From Arthrobacter sp. 31Y (lineage in GTDB: Bacteria; Actinomycetota; Actinomycetes; Actinomycetales; Micrococcaceae), in NCBI RefSeq assembly GCF_000526335.1, contig NZ_JAFW01000001.1, positions 186,001 to 250,000 on the forward strand: a DNA stretch of 64,000 nt. Reading direction: 5' to 3'. Both the position numbers and the translations under genes were made by a program. How positions within the stretch are numbered: the first letter of the stretch is position 1; the number at the start of each line of letters is the position of its first letter. The notes beneath the pieces are model-generated. The model was not told the origin of the DNA, searched no databases, and saw nothing but the letters and a program-made list of their open reading frames with translations. Positions 50,116 to 59,164 of the stretch are shown here, in pieces.

Positions 50116-50153
50116 CGCACGCGGGGCACCTTGCTGAGCGAGGCACCCTGCGG

Positions 50154-50192
50154 CCTGGTGGGGTAAGGGCTGGCCGCCCCTACCCCACCAGG
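50154..50192. terminator. Convergent terminator between the MBL gene and the lipoate-ligase-like gene
   Basis: CCTGGTGGGGTAAGGG (50154-50169) pairs with CCCCTACCCCACCAGG (50177-50192), one mismatch. The right arm runs into the last codons and stop of the lipoate-ligase-like gene. Little T-run is seen, so it may be a bidirectional RNA 3'-end hairpin. Confidence 0.7.
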
Positions 50193-50929
50193 CTGCGGAA
50201 GTCGCCGTCTACGATGTCCGCGTATCCGCGGTAGGCCTCAATAACGGCGTCCTCCACAGTCTGGACATCCAGATGCGGGAGCAGGTCATTGGCTGCCCCG
50301 GCCGTGGCAGGATCCCATTCGAGGCCCAGCGCCGAATAACTCGCTGCCAGGACCTCGCGGATGGGTTTGGAATCCTCCACCACAATCACGGAACTGAAAA
50401 GCCAGCCTCCGGAAACGACACGCTGGGCGGTACCTATGAGCTTGATGCGGTGTGCAGGGAAATCGGGATCCTCGCCGTGGACACTGAACTCGCCAGGACA
50501 GTACTCCCCCGGAATTTCACCGACGGCGGCATGGACACCCACGCTTCGGAGCGCACCGGCCAGCAGCTCACCAAACTCCGAAAAGCGGGCCTTGGCACGA
50601 ACGATCGCGTCCGGGTGCGGCTCGATGTGGTCTATCACCAACGTCCCTTGGTGATACGCAGCAGCGCGGCCCCCGGCTTTGCGTATGAGGGGCTCGAACC
50701 CGAGCTTCCGGCAGGCCTCCTCCGCTGCCTGAAAACCAGGCAAGTTCGCATCGCGCTGACCGAAAGCAACAGTAGGCTGCGGACGATACAAGCGAAGGGA
50801 CGGGCCAAGTTTGCCGTTACGGGCACGCTGAAGCAGCTCCAAGGCGAAATCGAGGTCTGCAGCCGCACCCATGGTTTCGTTCTGGCGATAAGCCGTTAGC
50901 TGGCGCGAGCCCTCTCCCGGATCGCCCAT
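50180..50929 (-). CDS. Lipoate/biotin--protein ligase A family protein
   Basis: BPL/LplA/LipB fold. Seen: RLYRPQPTVAFGQRDANLPG, IRKAGGRAAAYHQGTLVID (the RRxxGGGAVyH-like site) and the conserved Lys in RIKLIGTAQR. 249 residues, without a separate C-terminal LplA accessory domain, so it could be an octanoyl or lipoyl transferase rather than a classical two-domain ligase. ATG shares one base with the thioesterase stop (TGATG), so these two are coupled. Confidence 0.88.
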   Translation of the reverse strand: MGDPGEGSRQLTAYRQNETMGAAADLDFALELLQRARNGKLGPSLRLYRPQPTVAFGQRDANLPGFQAAEEACRKLGFEPLIRKAGGRAAAYHQGTLVIDHIEPHPDAIVRAKARFSEFGELLAGALRSVGVHAAVGEIPGEYCPGEFSVHGEDPDFPAHRIKLIGTAQRVVSGGWLFSSVIVVEDSKPIREVLAASYSALGLEWDPATAGAANDLLPHLDVQTVEDAVIEAYRGYADIVDGDFRSLVG

Positions 50930-51732
50930 CAGCTTTTCCTCAAGGTCAGGATCTGCTCGGCCCGCCCAAAGGGTCCGTTGAGGTCATGGAGCACGGTGGA
51001 GGTCAGGCCGATGCCATCGGCACCAAATGACACTTTGTTGTCCAAGCCCAACCATTCACCAGCCGGCGCCCTGTACATATGGATCTGCAAGTCCACATTC
51101 GGGAAGATATAGCTGTTTTCTCCGGGCGGCACACGGGCTGCGATCCCATTGGCTGTGTCAACCAAGCCCATCAAACGGGCCAGCTCAGAACTGTCGTGTT
51201 GATCCGTGAGCGGATGGGACGTCCGGATCCACACCTTGCCTGATCCCGGACGATGCCCCTCGGCAATGCGCATCTCCAAGGACCGGATGTAGCCCCCGGG
51301 CCAAACGCTGGCGCCATCCCACGGCTTACATTCATCGGGGTCCGGCATCGACTCGTCTTCAACCGCGGCCACGGCGCTGGTGTCACTGGTGATCATTCGC
51401 CAGGCGGTGGCACGGATGGCCACCCGGCCCCCTGCCGAAAGCTCTGCCTGAAGGAGTTCGATGGTTCTTCCCGGCCTCAAGGTGGAAGTAGTGACCTGGA
51501 ATTCACCACCAGGAATAAGCCCGAGGATCTCGTAGCTGATCCGCGCAAGGCGAACGTCTTCCCGTGGCTCATGACGAACCAAGGCATCGGCGATGATGCC
51601 CGAGGCGGGAGCCATGTGTTGTTCGTGGGGATTCCACGCACCCTGGGCGTGAATGGTGGACCGGTAGCGGCCCTCGCCCAGTGATTCGTAGTAGAAGTCG
51701 CCGTCCGCCAGTTCCGGTAATGCAGTAGTCAA
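50929..51732 (-). CDS. Thioesterase family protein (TesB-like double hotdog)
   Basis: Acyl-CoA thioesterase-like protein. Seen: NPHEQHMAPASGIIADALV, RISYEILGLIPGGEFQV, ELLQAELSAGGRVAIRATAW, and in the second half VDTANGIAARVPPGENSYIFPNVDLQ, the pattern of actinobacterial 4HBT_3 proteins. The TTG at 51732 is chosen: AAAGG lies six bases upstream and the start falls after the VTT gene; the longer frame would overlap that gene. 267 residues. Coupled to the lipoate-ligase-like gene. Confidence 0.85.
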   Translation of the reverse strand: MTTALPELADGDFYYESLGEGRYRSTIHAQGAWNPHEQHMAPASGIIADALVRHEPREDVRLARISYEILGLIPGGEFQVTTSTLRPGRTIELLQAELSAGGRVAIRATAWRMITSDTSAVAAVEDESMPDPDECKPWDGASVWPGGYIRSLEMRIAEGHRPGSGKVWIRTSHPLTDQHDSSELARLMGLVDTANGIAARVPPGENSYIFPNVDLQIHMYRAPAGEWLGLDNKVSFGADGIGLTSTVLHDLNGPFGRAEQILTLRKS

Positions 51733-51763
51733 CCCAGGCCTTTCGCCGATCCAGCTGTAGAAC

Positions 51764-52252
51764 TCAGACCACTGTATCCGCTGATTTGGCCCTCGACCGA
51801 CGCCGACGGAACACGACAACCCAGACAACGATTGCCGCCAAGGCAGCGACACCCACCGCAGCTCCAACGGGTGACGCCGCCGCTACCGCCAACCAGGCTT
51901 CCAAAGCAGCAAGACCGATAGTCGCGTAGAGCAGTGCCCAGATGACAGAACCTGCTATGGCGGCGGGAAGATAGCGTCGGAGCGGCATGCGGGCAGCGCC
52001 GGCTGCGAGGTTGATGGCCGTTTGGAGGCCAATAGTTAGAAAAGAAAGTACGACGGCGTACGGGCCCCATCGCTGAATCAGGGCTTGGGCACGGGCTGCT
52101 TTGGGTCCCTGGAGGGAATTGCCGAAGCGGGTGTGTGAAAAACCGGTTACGGCTCCCCGCCCAATCCAGTAGGTGGCGTTAACGCGGATCATGACAATGG
52201 CGAAGAGCGCCGCAAGAGCGACACCGAAGGGCAAACTCATGATCTGATCCAC
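51764..52252 (-). CDS. DedA-like VTT/SNARE-associated membrane protein
   Basis: A 162-residue membrane protein with about four helices. The pieces YWIGRGAVTGFSHTRFG, FLTIGLQTAINLAAGAARMP and LRRYLPAAIAGSVIWALLYA match the VTT domain; members are lipid transporters or scramblases such as UptA/PopT. It is shorter than typical DedA proteins (about 200). GTG start at 52252. A candidate iron box lies immediately upstream. Same strand as the thioesterase and lipoate-ligase-like genes. Confidence 0.82.
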   Translation of the reverse strand: MDQIMSLPFGVALAALFAIVMIRVNATYWIGRGAVTGFSHTRFGNSLQGPKAARAQALIQRWGPYAVVLSFLTIGLQTAINLAAGAARMPLRRYLPAAIAGSVIWALLYATIGLAALEAWLAVAAASPVGAAVGVAALAAIVVWVVVFRRRRSRAKSADTVV

Positions 52253-52257
52253 TCGAC

Positions 52258-52271
52258 TTAGGCTACCCTAA
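52258..52271 (-). promoter_or_regulatory. Candidate DtxR/IdeR iron box
   Basis: On the minus strand TTAGGGTAGCCTAA matches the first 14 positions of the DtxR/IdeR consensus TTAGGTTAGSCTAACCTAA except one; the remaining five bases match poorly, so about 14-15 of 19. It ends six bases before the VTT gene start, overlapping where a ribosome binding site or leaderless promoter would be. Confidence 0.4.
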
Positions 52272-52332
52272 GGATTCGGAGAATAAGGACTCAGTCCCCG
52301 TAGCCGGCCCGGTAAAACCCTAGGATGAGTCC

Positions 52333-53295
52333 ATGGATCTCCGCGATGCCGCCCAAGAGCTCTACGCCGTGATGCCCCGGGACTTCACGGCTGATCGCAC
52401 CGCGTTGGCACGTCAGGCCAAGGACCGCGGCGATAAGGACCTGGCACAGCAGATCGGCAGCCTCCCTAAGCCGGCCGCTGGCGCTTGGGCCATCAACATG
52501 CTGGCCGTCCACAAGCCTGAGGTGATTGACGGCGTCGTGCGTTTTGGGCATTCCCTGCGGGCTGCCCAGGAGGAAGCCGATGCCGCGGCCTTTCGCGAGC
52601 TTGGGCAGCAACGCCAAGGGCAACTGACATCGGCAGTGCACGCCGCCAAGGACTTGGCAGGCGGGTTGGGAGCGCCGTTGAGCGCGGCCGCCGCAGCAGA
52701 TGTCGAGCAGACCCTGAGGGCGGCGATGGCTGACACCGGAGCCGCGGCAGCAGTGGCGACCGGCCGATTGGTGCGGGGGTTGAGTGGCAGTGGGTTTGAG
52801 TCCGTCGACCTCACGGATGCCGTAGCCGCGGCCGGGCCAGACGACATTCCCGAAAATGAAGAAAAGGCCACCGGGAAGAGTGCAACCACACCGCCCAGGA
52901 AGGCATCGCCGCCTGCCAAGGAACCTTCCCGGCCCAAGAAAAAGGAAGCAAAAGAGGAGGCAACATCCCTGGCTGAGCGCCGGGCCGCAAAGCAACAGGC
53001 AGCACTGAAAGAAGCCCACAGTGACTTTGAGGCAGCCAACAAACTAGCTCAAACCGCCGAGGATGCAGCGTCCAAGGCATGGGAGCTCGTCAACGACTTG
53101 GCCGATCGTCGAACAACCCTGAAGTCCGCCATTGATGAGGCCAGGAATCGGTTGGCAAAGCTGGAGGCAGAGCTGATTGGCCTCACCCGGGATGCCGATG
53201 CTGCCGAATCCGGGAAGAAGCTCGCAGTACGGGCCGCCGCGCAGCAACGACGCGCTGCGGATCAGGCCCAGCGGCGTGTGGATCGGTTGAGTTAG
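52333..53295 (+). CDS. Hypothetical coiled-coil protein
   Basis: A 320-residue soluble protein I do not recognise. Residues about 1-175 are helical with conserved-looking FTADRTALARQAKDRGDK and IGSLPKPAAGAWAINMLA; such N-termini occur in actinobacterial proteins of unknown role. Residues 180-225 are a Pro/Lys/Glu linker; residues 225-320 are a long basic/acidic coiled coil (DFEAANKLAQTAEDAASKA). No membrane segment. Its end overlaps the Rieske-FAD gene by four bases, convergently. Confidence 0.7.
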   Translation: MDLRDAAQELYAVMPRDFTADRTALARQAKDRGDKDLAQQIGSLPKPAAGAWAINMLAVHKPEVIDGVVRFGHSLRAAQEEADAAAFRELGQQRQGQLTSAVHAAKDLAGGLGAPLSAAAAADVEQTLRAAMADTGAAAAVATGRLVRGLSGSGFESVDLTDAVAAAGPDDIPENEEKATGKSATTPPRKASPPAKEPSRPKKKEAKEEATSLAERRAAKQQAALKEAHSDFEAANKLAQTAEDAASKAWELVNDLADRRTTLKSAIDEARNRLAKLEAELIGLTRDADAAESGKKLAVRAAAQQRRAADQAQRRVDRLS

Positions 53296-54800
53296 TCCTT
53301 CTTTTTACCCACCGATTTCTTCAAGTGATGCGTCGCCGGACCTTCAAGATAGTTACCCTCCGGAGTGAACCGCGAACCGTGCAACGGGCAGTCCCAGGAT
53401 TTCTCGGCATCGTTCCAGCTCAGCAGTCCGCCCAGATGGGCGCAACTGGCGGAAACCATACAGACTTTGCCTTCAACTGTGGACACCGCCGCCGGTTCAC
53501 CCTTATAGAGCCCGACGACGCCGGTCCCCTCCGCGGGATGGGTTTCGTCCGTGATTTCAGGGTTGCTCCTGACTTTTGCCCTGTCCTCAATCATCCGCTT
53601 GGCAGTGCCCGCGTTGAGCCGAATGGCCTGGAGGGCGCCCCGTGGTGAGGTAACCCTGTGATGGATGGTGGTTGCCCAGTCTGACTGGCCGCCCAGGATG
53701 TCCGACGTAATGGACAGCGCGACCGCGACGCCGTTGCTCATCCCCCACTTGTTATAGCCCGTGCCGAAAAGGATCCTGCCATGGCCCCTGGGCAACTTGC
53801 CGAAGAAAGGCATCAAATTAGTGGCTTGGTAGTCCTGGGCAGACCAGGTGTGGGTGACCTCAGCTCCGGGATAGTGCTGTTCGGCCCACCCCAGCAGTTC
53901 GTCCAGATGGAGTTTCGGTGACGCCGCCCGGCCACCAGCGTGCCCGTAGCCACCCACCAAGAGCAAGTCTCCTTCAGCAGTGGGGTGGGTGCGCTGGGAG
54001 CGTGTGGGGGAATCGATGGAGAGGTACATGTTTGGCGGGATGTCCGAACCGGCTGGCGGGCGAAGTGCTGCTGCGTAGGAGCGGTTCGGTTCGAGCTTGG
54101 TGAAGTACAACCCGCGGTCCAAAATAGGTGATCCGGTGGCCAGCACCACGGTATCCGCAGTGAAAGTTCCTTTGCTCGTGGACACTTCCATGGGGTGTTC
54201 CGAGCCCACATTCTGCACTTGAACACCCTCAACAATCATCCCGCCGTGCTCCCTGATGTCCCTGGCGAGAGTGTCCAGCACTTCCATTGGATGGATCTGA
54301 GCCTGACCCTCCAGTTCCAAAGCCTCCACTACGGGGAACGGCAACCCCACGTCACGGCTGAAATGGACGTCAAGACCGGCGTCCCGCGAAACCGCAGCTT
54401 CCTTGCGGAGCCGCTGCCCGCCATCGTCGGTGGTTGCGAAGGTGACCGCGGTCCTGCGCTGGAACGGCACGCCTTGCTGCTCCAGATACTGTGTGAGCCA
54501 CGCTTGCCCGCTCTTGTTCGCCTCAACGTACGCCTTGACCACCTTCAAGGAGTACTGGCTGCGCAGCGCGGAGAGCACACCTCCCTGGAGGAGGCTGAGC
54601 TTGCCTGTGGTGTTACCGGTGCTCACAGCCCCTAACGTGCGGGCTTCGAAAACCACCACACGTTGGCCGGACCGCGACAACAGCAGCGCCGTCACCATCC
54701 CTGTCAGGCCCGCTCCAACCACAATGGTGTCAAAGTGCTTTTCGTCGGGAAGCGCATCAGAGGTGAACTGGGATTCGCGATCCAACCACAGCGATTTCAT
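53292..54800 (-). CDS. FAD-dependent oxidoreductase with C-terminal Rieske domain
   Basis: A 502-residue fusion. N-terminal DAO-type FAD fold: TIVVGAGLTGMVTALLLSRSG and the STGNTTGKLSLLQGG segment. C-terminal Rieske [2Fe-2S] domain (about residues 405-490) with ligands CxH in SASCAHLGG and CxxH in WDCPLHGSRFTPEG. This is the YhfW-like family; substrate unknown. The ATG at 54800 gives MKSLWLDRES; a start ten codons upstream is less family-like. No reductase or ferredoxin partner is adjacent. Confidence 0.9.
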   Translation of the reverse strand: MKSLWLDRESQFTSDALPDEKHFDTIVVGAGLTGMVTALLLSRSGQRVVVFEARTLGAVSTGNTTGKLSLLQGGVLSALRSQYSLKVVKAYVEANKSGQAWLTQYLEQQGVPFQRRTAVTFATTDDGGQRLRKEAAVSRDAGLDVHFSRDVGLPFPVVEALELEGQAQIHPMEVLDTLARDIREHGGMIVEGVQVQNVGSEHPMEVSTSKGTFTADTVVLATGSPILDRGLYFTKLEPNRSYAAALRPPAGSDIPPNMYLSIDSPTRSQRTHPTAEGDLLLVGGYGHAGGRAASPKLHLDELLGWAEQHYPGAEVTHTWSAQDYQATNLMPFFGKLPRGHGRILFGTGYNKWGMSNGVAVALSITSDILGGQSDWATTIHHRVTSPRGALQAIRLNAGTAKRMIEDRAKVRSNPEITDETHPAEGTGVVGLYKGEPAAVSTVEGKVCMVSASCAHLGGLLSWNDAEKSWDCPLHGSRFTPEGNYLEGPATHHLKKSVGKKKD

Positions 54801-54845
54801 CAAACAACCCGCCTCCCACTTCACTGGCATGTGTTGAGGGAAACG

Positions 54846-55358
54846 CTAGGCGCCTCGCTGGTTCTTATCAAGGGTGTGTGATGCCACTGCGAGGGCGGCC
54901 GCGCGGCGCAATTCCGCGTCCGGGTCGGTTGCCCAACGGTCCAACACTCGATCGGCCCTCTCCCTCGCCAAACCGTCAAGCCGGGCCAGCAGTGGACCCA
55001 ACACATCCGTGGCCAGTGGGTCCACCAGTTCCCTGGTGCCGGCGTTGCGGATGAACCCCTCGATGCGCGTTAGATCCGTGTTAATGAGCAGACCTACCTT
55101 GGTCTGCAGCAGAACCACTGCGGCGAGGCGGCGTTCGAAGACCGGCTCTTCCCACAGTTCAGAACTCAGGGCGGTGATGTCGTCGTGGCTGAGGTTCTTG
55201 TACCGCTTCAGCGCGTCCCTTATTGTTCCGCGTACGGCGCCGACGGACGCGCCATACACCTTCAAGGCTTCGCCCAGACGTTCACTGAGCTCTTCAGCTC
55301 TCTCCCACGTGGACTCCATCTGCAGCGTGTAGTCCACGAATTCACCGGCATCACTCAC
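54846..55358 (-). CDS. AlkD-like HEAT-repeat protein, shortened
   Basis: Resembles AlkC/AlkD-type DNA alkylation repair glycosylases: YGASVGAVRGTIRDALKRYK, ALSSELWEEPVFERRLAAVVLLQ, and a segment ending RELVDPLATDVLG. Only 170 residues against about 230: the frame ends just after LDRWATDPDAELRRAAALAVA, where relatives continue for about 50-60 residues with a REFFIRKAIGW-type block. The family Trp before the catalytic Asp region is replaced (GTRELVD). It may be inactive or have another role. Divergent from the DUF1016 nuclease gene 60 bases away. Confidence 0.65.
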   Translation of the reverse strand: MSDAGEFVDYTLQMESTWERAEELSERLGEALKVYGASVGAVRGTIRDALKRYKNLSHDDITALSSELWEEPVFERRLAAVVLLQTKVGLLINTDLTRIEGFIRNAGTRELVDPLATDVLGPLLARLDGLARERADRVLDRWATDPDAELRRAAALAVASHTLDKNQRGA

Positions 55359-55418
55359 CCCACTATTTTGTCAGTGCCTCCCCATAGCGTGTTGCCAACA
55401 GCAACTGACAGGAGACAC

Positions 55419-56507
55419 ATGCCGTCCCAAGAGCTCGCGACCGAAGCCTCGTTTCCGGGGGTCCCGGCTGCTTCATCCATGCCCGACTGGTATCCCGCAT
55501 TGCTCCATACTGTTGCGCAGGAGATCCGTGGTGGCAGGACGCGGGCACAGGCAGCCGCCAACGCTGAGCTCTTGAATTCGTACTGGAGCATCGGTCGGCA
55601 ACTCGCCGAGCGCGAATCAGAACAAGGCTGGGGCGCCAAAGTGGTCACACGGTTATCTGCCGACATCCGGACCCGTTTCCCCGAAGCGAAGGGCTTCTCC
55701 CCCAGGAACCTGCGATATATGAAGAGCTTCGCGCAGGCGTGGCCGGACTTTCCAATGTTGCAAGCGCCGCTTGCAACATTGCCCTGGTACCACCAGATTG
55801 CACTCTTGGAAAAGCTCGACGACGCCGCCACGCGGCTTTGGTATGCGGCGGCGGCTGCCCAGCATGGATGGTCACGTAACGTGCTCACACACCAAATCTC
55901 AACCCGCTTGCACGAGCGCTCAGGGCAGGCCATCACCAACTTCAAGTCCACCATGGTGCCTGCCGATTCGGACATGGCTCAGCAGGCCACCAAGGATCCC
56001 TACGTCTTTGATTTCCTGGCCATGTCTGAGCGCCACACCGAACGGGACTTGGAGCTGCAATTAGTGAAACATGTGGAGAAGTTCCTGCTGGAGCTGGGTC
56101 AGGGCTTTGCTTTCGTTGGCGAGCAGGTCCGGTTGGAGATTGCTGGCGACGAGTTCTTCGCTGACCTGCTGTTCTACCACCTGAAACTGCGCTGCTACAT
56201 GGTGATCGAGCTCAAGGCTGTGAAGTTCGAACCTGGATTCCTGGGTCAGCTGGGCATGTATATGGCGGCCGTTGATGACCTCATGGCACATCCGGAAGAC
56301 AAGCCAACCATCGGACTGCTGTTGTGCAAGGAAAAGAACAGCGTGGTAGCGGAATATGCACTGCGTGGGTTCAACGCCCCCGTGGGCATCGCAGAGTGGA
56401 AAACCTCCCTTGCCGATTCCTTGCCCGATGAGTTGGTGGCCAGCCTGCCGAGTATCGAGACCTTGGAAGCGGAGTTGGCATCCGAAGCCGCGCGGTTGCA
56501 GGGGTAA
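55419..56507 (+). CDS. DUF1016/YhcG-type PDDEXK nuclease family protein
   Basis: A 362-residue protein. N-terminal DUF1016 region: LLNSYWSIGRQLAEREs-like stretch, FSPRNLRYMKSFAQAWPDF, LPWYHQIALLEKL. C-terminal PDDEXK nuclease domain with the D...ExK signature in FFADLLFYHLKLRCYMVIELK and LGQLGMYMAAVDDL, then GLLLCKEKN. ATG at 55419 has GGAGA upstream. YhcG proteins often occur near restriction-modification or other defence genes; here none is adjacent, only the AlkD-like gene. Ends one base before the dienelactone-hydrolase-like gene, convergently. Confidence 0.9.
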   Translation: MPSQELATEASFPGVPAASSMPDWYPALLHTVAQEIRGGRTRAQAAANAELLNSYWSIGRQLAERESEQGWGAKVVTRLSADIRTRFPEAKGFSPRNLRYMKSFAQAWPDFPMLQAPLATLPWYHQIALLEKLDDAATRLWYAAAAAQHGWSRNVLTHQISTRLHERSGQAITNFKSTMVPADSDMAQQATKDPYVFDFLAMSERHTERDLELQLVKHVEKFLLELGQGFAFVGEQVRLEIAGDEFFADLLFYHLKLRCYMVIELKAVKFEPGFLGQLGMYMAAVDDLMAHPEDKPTIGLLLCKEKNSVVAEYALRGFNAPVGIAEWKTSLADSLPDELVASLPSIETLEAELASEAARLQG

Positions 56508-56508
56508 G

Positions 56509-57438
56509 TCAGACGTTGTCCTTGAACCACGCCAAGGTGTCATTCCATGCTGCCGTGGCCTGGGCCTCGACATACCGTTCACCGCCATGCTTGACCGTTG
56601 TACCGCCCAAGGCCTGTTGGAGTTGGGGCATCGCGCCGGTGATGCGTGCGTCGTTCTCGGCATAGACACCGAACACGGCCGGCTTGATGGTGGGTACCTT
56701 GGCCAAGTCCGGCGCAGGACCGTAGAAGGAAGACGTCGCTTTGAGGGCGGGGATTTCAGTGGATGCCTGCCACGTGATGCCGCCGCCGAAGCAGAAGCCC
56801 ACCATGGCGATGCGGCCCTCGTCGAAGAAGTCCTGGTCGTTAAGGAATACGAAAGCGGCTTTGAAGTCGTTTACATGCCGTTGAGCGCCTGCCTGCGTGA
56901 GTGCACCCGGGACGGCATCCGGGTCCATGTTCGCCGTGCCGCCCTCCCTGCTGAGGAGGTCCAGTGCCAACGCCGCGTAGCCTTCCTTGGCGAAACGCCG
57001 GGCAACGTCCTGAATGTGTGGTGTGAGGCCCCTGTTCTCATGGCAGATCAGGACTGCGGGTCCCTTTTGACTTCCCTCCGGCCGGGCAACGTAGCCGCTG
57101 ATCTCAGTCCCGCCCGAGGTGAATGTCACCGTGGCCGTTACCAGTCCGGCAGCACCCTCAGGAACAGACAACGGGCTCTTCGCATTGGGAACTGCAGTTG
57201 TGGCACTCCCAGGTGACGCCGCAGATGACGTGGGCGAAGGCGTGGGCATCGGGTCCGTGCTCCTGGGAACCTCGTCCGGCGTGCAGCCCACCAAAGTCAT
57301 GGCCGCCGCAGCAGCGGTCATGCTCCCCATGATGAATGCCACCCGCCTTGTGAATGTCTTGTGCGACATATCCCCCGATCGGTAGTCATCGTAGAACTCC
57401 TCGATCAAGTACTTTTCGAACTTCTCAAGCTGCACCAT
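56509..57438 (-). CDS. Dienelactone-hydrolase family lipoprotein
   Basis: Alpha/beta hydrolase, probably exported. Residues about 1-30 (MVQLEKFEKYLIEEFYDDY) precede RRVAFIMGSMTAAAAAMTLVGC, a possible Tat signal ending in lipobox LVGC. The mature part has a Ser/Thr/Pro linker, then the DLH fold: nucleophile Cys in MVGFCFGGGITW, the Glu in LICHENRGL, and the Asp/His partners near YAENDARIT and VKHGGERY. ATG at 57438 is preceded by GGAGGATC. 309 residues. Substrate unknown. Confidence 0.88.
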   Translation of the reverse strand: MVQLEKFEKYLIEEFYDDYRSGDMSHKTFTRRVAFIMGSMTAAAAAMTLVGCTPDEVPRSTDPMPTPSPTSSAASPGSATTAVPNAKSPLSVPEGAAGLVTATVTFTSGGTEISGYVARPEGSQKGPAVLICHENRGLTPHIQDVARRFAKEGYAALALDLLSREGGTANMDPDAVPGALTQAGAQRHVNDFKAAFVFLNDQDFFDEGRIAMVGFCFGGGITWQASTEIPALKATSSFYGPAPDLAKVPTIKPAVFGVYAENDARITGAMPQLQQALGGTTVKHGGERYVEAQATAAWNDTLAWFKDNV

Positions 57439-57556
57439 GGCGATCCTCCCGACGATGTCGATTGTCTTCCCCTGATGTGAAGACGCGAACAAGGGTGGGA
57501 TGGTTCAGTCCGAGATCTGCCTGCACCTCCCCGGAAGTGAAGTCTCTAACAATGTC
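57431..57556 (-). pseudogene. Possible remnant of an excisionase/antitoxin-type helix-turn-helix gene
   Basis: One minus-strand frame reads DFTSGEVQADLGLNHPTLVR, then VFTSGEDNRHRRED, close in pattern to the HTH of excisionase-like antitoxins (AADxLGVSRPTLVxLLxxG...HRR), but with the segment before HRR shortened and the rest missing. It runs into the start of the dienelactone-hydrolase-like gene, whose ribosome binding site lies inside it. Short and degraded; could be chance. Confidence 0.3.
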
Positions 57557-57597
57557 AGTGCCCCTGCCAGGGTTATGACATGGAGCAGAATCGGGAA

Positions 57598-58100
57598 AGG
57601 CAAGCGAAGGCAGCGGTGTCCGCAGCGCGTCTTCCTGCCATCTCCCGAGGGATTGCACTGTCGGGCACGGTCAGCGGCGTTCCCTAATCGTGGGTCCAGG
57701 TTGCTTGGTTTGGCGAAAGCTCTGGTGATGGAAATGCCACGGACGTTGGCGGCTCTGCGGTCGGGGCAGTTGAATGAGTGGCGTGCAACGCTACTCGTCA
57801 AGGAAACGGCGTGTTTGTCCGTGGAGGACAGGGGTGCGGTGGATGAGGAACTGCCCCTGATACCGGGACCTTTGAAGGGAAGGGTGACAAAGCGATCCTT
57901 GCGGCTGCGAAAGCTGCCGCCTATCGGCGGGATCCGCGGTCGGTGGTGGGGCGTGCCAGCCGTGCCGCTGCGGAGCGGACCGTGAGTCTGTGGCCGGCTC
58001 CGGACACCATGATGTATCTGACCGCTTTGCTTCCGGTGGCCCAGGGGGTGGCGGTGTACGCTGCGCCGAGCCGGGCGGCTGATTCGGCCCGCTCCAGACA
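57598..58100 (+). pseudogene. Decayed DUF222 / HNH-endonuclease-type gene fragment
   Basis: Two frames together rebuild part of a DUF222 protein. From 57665 the frame reads ARSAAFPNRGSRLLGLAKAL, then EMPRTLAALRSGQLNEWRAT and LLVKETACLSVEDRGAVDEE. From 57859 the next frame reads DTGTFEGKGDKAILAAAKAA, then SRAAAERTVSLWPAPDTM and LLPVAQGVAVYAA. The shift is at 57854-57858, where one base is missing. An earlier piece (RQAKAAVSAAR from about 57598) is in a third frame. The HNH end is absent; similarity stops at the nrdF terminator. DUF222-HNH genes are multicopy in Arthrobacter relatives. Confidence 0.8.
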
Positions 58101-58103
58101 TAA

Positions 58104-58137
58104 AAAGGCGGGCAGCGATTGCTCGCTGCCCGCCTTT
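58104..58137 (-). terminator. nrdF terminator
   Basis: AAAGGCGGGCAGCGA (58104-58118) pairs perfectly with TCGCTGCCCGCCTTT (58123-58137), loop TTGC. On the minus strand the stem is followed by a T-run. It starts 16 bases after the nrdF stop and ends the nrd transcript. Confidence 0.93.
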
Positions 58138-58152
58138 CACAAGAAGAAGCTT

Positions 58153-59136
<984 letters not shown>

Positions 59137-59164
59137 TTAAGCGATGGTGTTCTTGAGGTAAGCC

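Noticed and set aside
55419..56507. A full restriction or BREX-type defence island around the DUF1016 gene
   Set aside because: No methyltransferase, restriction subunit, helicase or PglZ-type gene lies within several kilobases.
57505..58140. A 211-codon minus-strand frame in the 57.5-58.1 kb interval
   Set aside because: It is antisense to the DUF222 relic and has no recognisable family; stop-free because of GC content.
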